The translations under genes were made by a program, and so were the position numbers. 64,000 bases of DNA from Russula earlei (taxonomy: Eukaryota; Basidiomycota; Agaricomycetes; Russulales; Russulaceae). Positions 44,649-54,922 of the stretch are shown here, piece by piece. Location of the stretch: contig JAGFNK010000002.1 in NCBI GenBank assembly GCA_025769875.1, positions 372,001 through 436,000 on the forward strand, written 5' to 3'. Position 1 is the stretch's first letter, and each line of letters starts with the position of its first letter. The notes beneath the pieces were generated by a model. The model was not told where the DNA came from, searched no databases, and saw only the letters and a list, made by a program, of their open reading frames with translations.

Positions 44649-45365
44649 GATGAAGGAGAAGGGACTTAGAAAGATGAGGGACGAATAACGCATTTTAAGT
44701 GAAGTAAGCAACGAATATGCCGCCACCGTTCGCCAAAGAAAAGGTATTCCAGTTAGAATCCGCTGTTCGCCGATCGCTCGGTCCATCGCCTTCGCCAGTT
44801 ACCGGATACCTCGGGGTTCCTGTCTCCGGTTTGTGGCGAGATAATCCATTGGAGCGCTAGATGGCGCCAGGGCGATGTGAAGAGCCAGGGTGCAGTCCGC
44901 AGAGGCCAAAGAACAAAACAACCAGTCCAGGGAAACAGGCACCAACCTTGTAAAAAAATGCCGTTGAGGGTCAACAAGGCAGTGACTACGATCACATGGG
45001 CGCCCATAAAGGATTAGCGCAGGTCAGTGAGTGATGAGACCTGAAAGAGCCGAAGATGGGTGGCGAGGGCATTCAGCGTTGATTACGTGGGTAAGGAACA
45101 CGTGGTGGGCGAGCCGAGGACCCGTGAAACTGCCCAATTGACGCTCAAATTTCCCTCGAACATTTCACCATATTTTCATTGCGGTGGTAGGGATTTCAAA
45201 CGGTTGGTCGGGGTTTGAGGAACACCCGGAATAGATCGATACGCGAAATAACTTTGTTGTGAAATTGGGTTGCAGCCCCGATAACTGATGTGGTCCGCAG
45301 TCGCGTAATTGACAACAAAGTAGGAGCAATCTGTGGGAAACGGATGGCCACAGAAGTGGGGATAC
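44649..45365. other. intergenic, no gene recognised
   Basis: The region upstream of the zinc-finger gene and downstream of the Hug-like gene; short frames only. Confidence 0.4.
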
Positions 45366-46089
45366 TTATACCAAGGTTTGCGTTTTCAAAGAATCCTGGA
45401 AGGCGTCGGCACTCCAGTCCTCCTCTATCTGTGGGCCTGCATCGTGGGGAGTTTGGTCTTCCCCGGACCCGGATAACCCAAATGCAGATGCGGGAAGGGA
45501 TTTTGTCTGTCCGAATGCCCTGGGAGTGCGTCGAAGGGGTTTTATAGGGCGCGAGCAGGCAAGATCGTTGGCTGCGATCACAGAAGTGCTTTGCGTGCCT
45601 GCGCCATCCTGCGCCGTGTTGCCATCATCGGGATGTTCGTCACGCTCGTCGACCGTGGATTCCATGCGAACGCGTTTTTTATCTGATGGCGCGGGCATAG
45701 AGGGTGGTAGTAAATTGAGAGTAGACGGCGCGTAGGGTATCATTGGAGGAGCGAAAGATCGTCGCATCGTTAACGGGGTCTTGTCTTTCTGTCTGGGCTG
45801 ATGGGGGCGAGAATCGGTGGGTGGCGTAACCCTCAGAGACACCTATGATAACGGGTGGACGGGGAAGCGGGGGATAAAGGATGTGGCAACTCACTCCTCC
45901 TTATGCGACTACCGATGTTCTGCAAACGCACATTTAGGTCTGGGGAGATACTTGTGTAGAGGCAATTAAGCTACGAGAAGGCGTCAAAGGGGGAAGGACT
46001 GACAGGTCAGAGGCTTCGGATTGGAAAGACGCGTCTGTGGCGGCACGAGCATCATGAGTGAGTCGTCGCTTTGTATCGTGAGGGTGCAT
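45366..46089 (-). CDS. disordered protein resembling Spd1/Dif1/Hug-domain ribonucleotide reductase inhibitors (one apparent frameshift)
   Basis: The start MHPHDTKRRLTHDARAATDA is followed by SDLSVLPPLTPS and, after a probable 36-nt intron, LNVRLQNIGSRIRRSVSEGY, which resembles the Hug motif (R-x-R-(K/R)-x-V-x-E-G-Y) of small proteins that inhibit or relocate ribonucleotide reductase. After an intron it reads ATIFRSSNDTLRAVYSQ, then, one base out of frame (an extra T near 45735), LPPSMPAPSDKKRVRMESTV, RPIKPLRRTPRAFGQTKSLP and EEDWSADAFQDSLKTQTLV. The whole product is short, charged and disordered, as in that family. Assignment rests on motif memory only. It shares a 210-bp divergent promoter with the kelch gene. 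Confidence 0.5.
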
Positions 46090-46299
46090 GGTTGGTTGAG
46101 TGGGTGGGGACGGGGACGGTGACCGGGCCGGGACGGGAAATAGAGACCGACGATGATGAGTGCAACAACCGTGAGATTGAAAGCAGAGGGGCGTGTTCTT
46201 GGCCAGGCCGCAAACCAAAAAGCAAGTTGCAGCCGCTGCGGTGGGCGGTCCATTCGCTCAGCTGGCGCCCCAGCCATTCTCTGTGGCCAGCAAGTCATA

Positions 46300-49200
46300 A
46301 TGCTCCTCCTCCTCTCCTCCTGCTATCTTCTTTTACTCCCCCTCCAATCTACCCGTGCCCAGTCCATATCAACCTCGACTCCCGTGCCCCCCCTCCAGTG
46401 GATCAATCTCACAGGCCTCCTCACAGGTCCAGCAGCCCCACCCCTCAAGGACGCCTCCATTGGCTATGATAACACAACCCGTACCCTCATCATCTTTGGC
46501 GGTGAATCCCAAGGCAGTATTCCGCAGCAGCAAACTTACCTGTCTGTCCTTCATTTCTGCCCTCTTTTGTGTCTTCCACTAATCTTTATCCGCCCTTTCC
46601 TAGTCTCAACCTGAACACCCTCGTCTGGTCCTCTCCCGTACCTCAAGGTGGAGATCCCACAGCGTCACCTCCCCCAAGAAGTGCCGCCATCGGGGGCGAC
46701 GATTTCGCCGCAAGCTAGTGTGTCCCTTTCTCTTTTCCAACGATTCATCCTCTTATCAGTATCCCCAGCCGCAGTGGGCATGTCGTTATCGGCGGCAAGG
46801 GCAGCAACGGCCTCCCCCTCTCCGACGTCTGGGTGAGCCCAAGCGATGCGGTGCACTTTGTCATCACAAATCTTCACTCACCTTATCCGCAGGAATTTGA
46901 TTACAACAACCAATTTTGGTCCCAAGTCAATACGTCATCAAGTCCCGTCACGCCGCCTTCCCTCCTAGGCGCCGTGGGCGGAATCGATACAAGCATCCAG
47001 TTCAACCTCTCCGGTCTTCTGGGGCCAACCAACTCTTTCTTTCTCATGGGTGGTGTCTCGAATTCCGGCTCAAATCTTACTCCCGCCCCTCTTTCTGATA
47101 TCTGGCAACTTGACATCTCTGGAGCACTCTCATCTAATAACGTGAATGATCTCGTCGGGATATGGTCAAAAAAGTCTGCAGGCAACAACACCTCTGTTTC
47201 AGGAGAAGGTGGCACCATTGTCAGGCAGCAACTAGTCGCTTTTAGTGGTTGCATCGACACAACGAAACCCGACCCTTCTTGTGCTCAGCCGTACTCCTAT
47301 GTGACTGACGCCGGCACCGGACTGTCCATATCACCTGCCATCTGTGCGGTCCCTCGTATCGGCGCCGCGGTGGTGGCAAACAAGAATCCGTTTTCTTCCG
47401 GTTTCAGTTCCCAAGTCTTTGTTCTCCTTGGGTTGTTCAACTCTTCTTATTGGAATGACCAAGGTGGCCTCCAGAAGGGTGAGGTGGTGAGTTGAACAAC
47501 TTTTTGCCTTCTATCACGGCCAATTCACATGGATCATGTTCAGGACGTTCTTGACATCAATGGTGGTTCATGGGCCCGTATCCTCCCTGCTGGTGATCCT
47601 GGCTCGACCGGAACTCCTACGTACCCACCACCCCGCAGCGGAGCAGCTTCGATATCATTTCCCTCAGGGCTAGTCGGCTCTTCGCGAGCTTCGTACGCTG
47701 ACACTATAATATTTGGTGGCCAAGACAGCACTGGCAGGTATCTATCTGACCTGTGGGTTCTTCGGGCCTACGGTGCATCTGTCACCCAGTCAGGTCAGCA
47801 ATGGAGCGGCTTCGGCAATGGGAATCTACAGACGGGCGTAAACGCGAACGGTGCAGGTGTTAGCGTACAGTATATCACTACCTGCGCAGAGGCGATAGGT
47901 TCGCCACCAACGTCATCCCCAACGGGCGCGGGGAACGGCTCTCCGACCTCGACCTCATCCTTTACTGACCTGTCTTATCCATTCGACACTTCTATCACAC
48001 ACAAGTCACTGGCTCCAATTTCTTTAGCTTTACTTCTTCCGACCGTTATTCTCTATCGATTATCGTTACCACCTATTTCCGGCCCCCCTTTGCAGTTCTC
48101 CTTTGGCTTGCGATGTGCGGCTCTATTGATGTTGATCGTCGCTTACGGTGCGGGTCTGGCTGGATTGGTCTCCTCCTTTACGTCCATCACTACTTCAGGA
48201 AGCAGGATCCTTCCCGGAAGTGCGACCTCATCCCATGCAGTCTTGAAGACGACCCATGGTCAAGCAGGACTTGCTTTGTTCATCGCCCTCTACGGCCTCA
48301 TCCCTCTCCTCTTCCTCCTCTACTTGCTACGATGGCGGATGTCTGCCTCACCGAGGGAGATCGTAGGGAAAATTCGCGCTGAACGGTCTCGCGCGGACTC
48401 CTCCGACACAGCGGAGAAGCTCAATTCGTACAGGACCGCTACGGACACAAACCAGCCAGGAGTCGTGCGCACGCCACCTTCCGCTTCGTCTCAGGGGTTT
48501 ACACCATCTCGGAGGCAACTCGGATCCTGGTTTCGAAGCAGAGAAGGAAGGACGTCCAAGTCTAGTGAAAGCGCTTCAGAAACTGAATCGCATGCCCCGC
48601 GCACCTTTGAAGTTGTCAATCGACCAGCCCGGACGCGTCATCCCAGCGCCGGTGGCACTCCCAATCTCTACGAACATGCCCATAGGCCACCCACAACGCC
48701 TCGCAACTTGAGCGATCTTAGTTGGCTGGACAGGCGTCGAAGTGTTAATGCTGTGGTGCGTACAAAGGTCGATAGCCAGGGACAGCTTGCTGAGTTGGAA
48801 TCCTATAGGGTGATATGGACTACGCTTTGATGCAGATAAACAATCGAGGGCATGCTTCAACCCCCGCGACGACGACCCATCTCAGCGCCCAGGCTTTGTC
48901 AGATCCACCATCTGCAGGACTCCAGGGACCATTAATCCCCACGAGGGATGAAATCGCACTGCGTGCCCTCATGCATAGTCTGATTTTGGCGCTTTGCATC
49001 CTGTCGCTTGTCCAGCTCTGGAAGCGTGCGCCGTTAGGCCTTTTCGTGGCCTTTTCGGTCTGGACAGTTGCTTTTTATGCCATTCTTCTGATCTTGTCTT
49101 GGAATGGACGCCCAAGGTATTCAACTCTGACCGTCCTTCTTAGCAGTATTCGAAGGAACCCACACTTCGCTCCAATGGGAACACCAAACGTTTCCCGTCC

Positions 49201-49462
49201 CATCTCTATGGCTGGCACAGACCAATATCCCTTTCCTCCAGAGCCCCGTGGTCCTTATCTCCACCAGCCGTCGTTCTATCCGGCTCCGGAGGATGATGTA
49301 CGCTCAGCGTCGTACGCTGGCCTACGATCCGAGACAGAGGAGATTGACTCGGACGACGATGACGAAGCGCGACAGCGCCGGATCGAGGATGAGATGGCCC
49401 GCCGCGACGTTTCGATCGTCACTGTTCCGAAGCGCAAACTATGGATCGTGAACCCGTCATAG
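46300..49462 (+). CDS. kelch-repeat protein with C-terminal transmembrane domain
   Basis: A signal peptide (MLLLLSSCYLLLLPLQSTRA) precedes kelch-type blades: IGYDNTTRTLIIFGGESQGS, RHGHVVIGGKGSNGLPLSDV, NSFFLMGGVSNSGSNLTPAP with LSDIWQLD, VPRIGAAVV, and YADTIIFGGQDSTGRYLSDL. A hydrophobic part with about five helices follows (APISLALLLPTVILYRLSL; LRCAALLMLIVAYGAGLAGL; GLALFIALYGLIPLLFLLYL; LRALMHSLILALCILSLVQL; VAFSVWTVAFYAILLILSW). A Ser-rich cytosolic region and an acidic segment (EEIDSDDDDEARQRRI) complete it. A 52-nt intron joins the long exon to GDMDYALMQINNRG. It is probably a surface protein whose kelch propeller faces the lumen or outside. Ligand unknown. Confidence 0.8.
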
Positions 49463-49912
49463 CACAACCTCTTTTTCAACATGCACCATCCTATTCACTC
49501 TTCCACGGCCCCCGGTCCCTTCTATTTCCAGCTCTCGTGAGCCTTGCATGTTAATGTCTTATCTAGTCATGTTGTTGTTGTCCCCTTTCCTTTTATTGCA
49601 TCGGAAGTCTACTTAAAATTTTCCCTCTTCCTCTATTCCCCTGTCCCCTTTACTCTCCTCTCCATACGCTCAACGATTATTCTTTGCATAGATACTTATC
49701 TGCGGACATTACGCACTACGTTTTGCCGTTGTATTTTCTTGAAGTGCTGTTGAAGAGAGAATGAAGCCATGTCCATTCGTGCCAGCAGCACGAGAAGTAA
49801 CGTGGTGCCAAGGTGCTAAGACAGACTGCGTCTAATGACTGCGAAGACGAGGGCGTGCACAACGAATCGATCAACTTATGGTAATGCCCGCAAAGACCTG
49901 TCGGAGGCGGTT
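49463..49912. other. intergenic, convergent 3' ends
   Basis: Pyrimidine-rich 3' flank of the kelch gene; no feature recognised. Confidence 0.4.
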
Positions 49913-52900
49913 TCAGGGCTGTCCGCCAACAATCTCTCGTCGCCACCGGTCCACCCGTCCGAACTTCGTCATATCCGGCGCAGCAGGTGGCGGACTTGCG
50001 GGCACTGGAGAGGGAACGAAGGGCATCACCTGCGGGAGGACGGGCGCGCCGAAGAAGCCAGAGCCCATCAGGGACGGCGGGGAGAACATCATGCTCTGCT
50101 GCATCTGCGCCTGCAACAACAATTGCTGCTGCTGCTGCTGCTGCTCCTGCAAGAACAGGTTGTACTGGGTCCGACGCTGCTGTTCCGGGTGGAACGCGAG
50201 CGGACGGTCGTCCTCGTCGTCCTCGTCCACGGCGTTCGCGTTCCCCAGCTGCGATCGCGAAGACACGAAACGCGACGCTCGCAAACCGAGCGGCTCGTCG
50301 TCCTCCTCGTCGTCCTCCTCCTCGCCCGTAACGTTACCGCAATCGGCGCGGCCGGAAGAAGTTCCGGGTACCGTCAGATGATGATGGCGGTCGGCGGCCC
50401 TGGGTGGGGATCCTTGATTCTTGGATCTCGCCAGCAGCTGCGACAGCGGTTTCTCCTCGTCCGAGTCGGAGTGCTCGACGGCGGGGAGCCCGAGGCGAGT
50501 GGCGCGTTGAACGGCACGACCGACGGTGGCGGCCAGGGGCATGTCCTCCTCGCTGTCCTCCTCTTCGTCCCCAGGCGAGGCCAAAGACTGGAGGGCCGGA
50601 GGCCGTCTGCGCGCACGGTTGGGATATCGCGGTCCAACGCCGGTGGTGCGAACAGGGCCGTCCACCTCTTTGTCGGATCCCTCGGAGTGCCAGCCGTCGG
50701 CGTTCACTCTTGGGGGAGGCGCGCGCTGCATTTCCGCATCGCTTGATTCACTGCTGCTGTTCGTTTCATCGTCTCTCGGAGGTGGTGGTGGCCCTCTCGT
50801 GATGCCCCTCTGGATGACAGGCAACGAGGGGGGCTCTGCAGGTGCTCTCGGTTCTTCGACGGGGAGACGCTCGGGGATCGTTATCTTTTTTCCTTTGTTT
50901 TTCTTCTTAGACTTTTTTTCCAGCCGTGCTGCCTCGGAGGCTTCCTGTGTCCTTTTTTCTTCTTCCTCTTCAGCCTCAATTTCCTTGAGCTTCGCCATCT
51001 CGCGCTCCCACAGCGTGTCCACACCGAAGACTGAACGTGTGGCATTACGTCCACCACTCGACGAAGGCTGCAATCCTGGCGAGCTGTCTTCATCAAAATT
51101 GAGAAGGGGTTTCCCCCCGTGTGAGCCTCTCTGGGGAAGGTTAGGACGTGTTTCAGGTCTCGTCAATATATTTTGAGACACTGGGCGCTGGTTCAGCGAG
51201 TTGGGGTCTATGAGCGTGCTAGACCGCTGTGCTGGGCCACGTGCCATCATGGAAGGGCGATCGTCGCCAGTGAATACTCTAGGTGGAAGGTGAGTTATAT
51301 ATGAGGGGCAAGTCACTCGTAAACAAATTTAGAGAACAAACCGCTGCTTATTACGCATAGTGGCTTTGCGATGTTCGAGTTCATCGACCAGGGAACGCCC
51401 ATATAGCTTTCCGGGAGGTCGAGCAGCGCTCTCCGGTTCATCTATAACCACCGTAACGGGCCGCGCAGGTTCTTCCTCAGCAGCTTCGTCCTTGATCTGT
51501 TCACCGTCTTCTGTGGCCCGGCGGATGCCAGATTCAATATCCGCGTATGAGACATCACGCTGCCCTCCCACCATGAGCGTGTTCCGGAATGTCAGCTGAG
51601 ATAGCGTAAGGCTCGCACGGGGATTCGGCGTAAATGAGTTGGAGGCTATAGGGAATGCTGACGCTGACGCTGAAGCATCGCCAAGGGGCCCTGCGGTGGA
51701 TAAGCGGTGACTCGAACCTGAGCGTGCTGTCTGTGGAAGGGGAGGACCATCGGTTGTAATCTCAAAGCCATCCCTACCGAGCGATGTTGGCACGACAACG
51801 TTTTGACCCTGAAGCGGGCTGGGCATAACGAGGAGCTTAGGGCGCATGAGCTCGAGGGTTGAGTACGGCCTATCCCGAACGGCCTGGCGTTGGGCAGGCA
51901 TACCGCTCATGAGCGAAGCGCCATCGTTGCCGCGTAGCATGGACGCGTTCGAGAGCGTCCTTTTGTGTGAGTCAAGACGCGAAGACGGTGACATGGAACG
52001 CGCGGGAGTATCCTCTGCCAAGAAGTTTCGGGAACCAGCCAACCCCGTGGTGACCACCGACGTTGTCCGCGCGCGAGCTTTCGGGTCGAAACGCGACGCA
52101 TGAGCAGCGGGGGGAGGGTCTAGTGCGAAGGGGTTTGGCAACTCCTCTGCTTCAGCGAGGAGGCCCCTAGAACCCATGCTGGCAAGAGATGACGCGCGGT
52201 CGCGCGACGGGCCAACGAGCCCGTCGTTGGGGCCGGGAGATGCGGAGCGCACAGATTGCGCCGGGAAAGGGATGGAGTGAAGAGGAGGCGCGACAGGTAT
52301 GCGGTCAATTGCGTCGTGGACCGATGAGGGGCGGTGGCGGGGCAGGGGTCGATAAGACTGGTAATCGCCAAGTTCATGCGTCGAACCGAGCGACTTTCGC
52401 CTCGTCTCTGGTGCAGTGGTTGATACCGAATCTAGAAACGCGCCACCTGCGCCGAACGAGTCTATATTTCCCATACTCAAGGAACGCGTGGAACGATACG
52501 AGGCTTGCGTGGTCGCGTGAGGATTGGGCAGGGCCGTGACCTTCTCTTTACCCTTGTGCCTTTTACTGCCGCCGTCTTTCTCTTTGGAAATGAAGGTGTC
52601 GAGTCCCCAGGAAGCGAGATCGACCTCCATTTCGTCGTCCTCCTCTCCTGCGATGTCGTCGGAGGTAACGGTGGCTCTCCCGAATGGATTGCTGAGCACC
52701 GGGCTCTGTGCCGCGCCCTGTTCGTGGACAGACTCCACTCTTGAAGTCGCAGCATGATCTCCAGGAAGTTCTACGCTAAGATAGTCGACGCTTTTTCGCC
52801 GTTGCTGAGGAAGCGGTGGAATGCGGCGCAAGTGTGAGAAGATGGCGCTCTCATGGGCGGAGCGGAAAGGCTTCTCAGGGTCGTCCGGGTCATTTTCATA

Positions 52901-52995
52901 CTCTATCAGAAGAGTCAGCGAAGAGACGAGGGATATACGGTGTGGAATGAACCTATGAGGGCGGCTGCAAGTTGGAGACGAGAGAAGGAGGCCAT
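49913..52995 (-). CDS. large disordered conserved protein of unknown function
   Basis: Three exons encode roughly 980 residues. Exon 1 (MASFSRLQLAALI, from 52995) joins EYENDPDDPEKPFRSAHESA, FSHLRRIPPLPQQRRKSVDY and a long Ser/Pro/Arg-rich disordered stretch. An intron near 51270-51345 joins YGRSLVDELEHRKATMRNKQ to RVFTGDDRPSMMARGPAQRS. Later parts have a coiled coil (LWEREMAKLKEIEAEEEEEK), a Lys-rich stretch, acidic repeats (SDSDEEKPLSQLLARS), a poly-Gln tract coded by CTG/TTG repeats near 50122-50148 and a Pro-rich end. I recognise no catalytic domain. The PFRSAHESAIFSHLRR block looks like the conserved core. It shares only 79 bp with the divergent aldo/keto reductase gene. Confidence 0.7.
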
Positions 52996-53074
52996 AAGAT
53001 CGACCTTGTGTACTACTTGTCGTGTGGTCTGACTGGCATCCTTGCCACGTGCTTCTTCCTTTCACCCAACCCAA

Positions 53075-54367
53075 ATGTCGTTGACGATCAGAACATCCCT
53101 CGCCCTCGCCGGTGGTATTTCAGTTCCTCTCAGCAATGCCCGCTAAGCGCACCACCACATGGCCTTTCATTCACAGGCGTCGTCACTATGCCCGTCATTG
53201 GCCTTGGCGTCTACCAGAACCCAAGCTGCAAGCCCGCGTGTCTCGCCGCGCTTCAGTGCGGCTATCGGTCCGTCTCACTACTGCCTGCCCTCACCATTCA
53301 TCTCAGAGTACAAAAACGTACAGGCACATCGACTCGGCGCGTTCGTACAGGAATGAAGCCCAAGTCGGGGACGCCGTCAGAGAAAGTGGGGTATCCCGCG
53401 GGGACGTTTTCATTAGTTTGTGACCCCTCCCTTGGGGACCACGATGAATTTGATTTGACCTTTTAGCGTCAAAAATCAATAAGACCGTCGGTGGTTACCG
53501 AAGTTGCCTTGATGCCATCGACGATTCGCTCAAGAAGTTTGGCTTCGGTGCGAGACTCCTTGATGATCTTCGTCCCCTGACCTGAAACCATACATTCCTG
53601 ATTGATGAAAACACAGATTATCTGGACCTCTTCCTCATACACAGCCCCTATGGAGGAAAGGCTGTCCGCCTTGACGCCTGGAAGGCACTTTTGGCCGCCA
53701 AGAAAGCCGGCAAGCTCAGGTCTGTGGGGGTATCTAACTAGTGTGTAATTTTAAGTTAGCCTGCTGGATGAAACTCTGACAACTCTCCAGCAATGTCAAG
53801 CATATAGAAGAACTTGTCGAGGAGGGCCTTGAATTGCCCTCTGTGAACCAGATAGAGGCATGCGGTCCCCCTGACACCGTAGACGCATGGTGCTGATTCG
53901 CGTTCTACCATATCAGCTCCATCCCTACTGTCAACAGAGACCCATCGTTGACTACTGCCGCTCGCGTGGGATCGTAGTCCAGGCATACTCTCCACTCGTC
54001 AGGGGAGAGTTTGGGAATCCTGTGCTGCAAGAAATATCGACGAAAGTTAGTTTTAGCCTATGTCTCTCGTTTTATAAAAAAAATTCATACCACATCTCTT
54101 CTGGCAGTACTGGTAAGGATCCTGCACAGATCCTTATTCGTTGGTCTCTCCAGCACGGGTAAACTTCGATTCTCCATTGGCTATCTACGATATCTAACGG
54201 CGGACACAGATTCGTCCCCCTTACCCAAGACTCAGAACCCTGATCGCGTGCGTTCCAATATTGATGTCTTCAGTTTCGAAATGAGCAAGGAAGACATCGA
54301 AAAACTCGATGAACTGGACCGCGGCAAAGAAGGCGCCGTTACTTGGAACCCCGTCGACGCTGATTGA
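53075..54367 (+). CDS. aldo/keto reductase
   Basis: Spliced exons give [63 protein letters not shown] (catalytic Asp and Tyr region), RGDVFITSKINKKTVGGY (catalytic Lys), [60 protein letters not shown] (His in the H-P motif), [57 protein letters not shown] and NPVDAD. The full AKR barrel order and the NADPH-binding [15 protein letters not shown] segment are present. One intron (53858-53916) begins GC (GAG|GCATGC) rather than GT and is needed to keep frame. It reduces carbonyls with NADPH; the substrate is not predictable. Confidence 0.9.
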
Positions 54368-54922
54368 GGTGGCGGTTTTTTGTGTGACTGTTCATCCGCA
54401 CGCTGACACGACCCAAAGAAGAGGAGAGGGAGGAGAGGGAAGCAAGTCCGAGAACGCGAGACGATGGGTTTCGAGGGACACGAAAAGGGTTCTGGTACAT
54501 AAAGGCCCCTGCGTCGTTGTCTTTCGAGTTTCACTTGAAGTGGCACGAAAGCGGAATTGTGATTCTCCGTCCCCTGCCTCTCGCCTCAATTGTATATATG
54601 TGTGTGAAGTCTACGTACGACAAAATTCCCTGACGTGCTGACCCGCTGACCCGGACGCCGCACAGTGGGATGTGTGGTGTAACTCAATTGTAACGTTTGG
54701 AAGTAGAATCGTTCAGAACTGTTATCATGTCGATGAAACAGGGTGCTAGTACAGGGGATCATGTTGTTCCTCACTGATGAATGTGAGAGAGTCGACCAGA
54801 TCATGGTGTGTCGGGTGTGGATGAATGGATGCTTGTCAAATACCGCTGTCGTGTTTGACGTGGACGAAGGGAATGTGTATGATTAATGACGACGTATACA
54901 TTGAAATGCTCATTGTAAATAT
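54368..54922. other. intergenic, convergent 3' ends
   Basis: Spacer between the aldo/keto reductase and GRP94 stops; no gene recognised. Confidence 0.4.

Noticed and set aside
49835..50746. 303-codon plus-strand frame
   Set aside because: Antisense to the acidic and poly-Gln part of the large disordered protein; its Leu/Arg runs are complements of CAG and GAG repeats.
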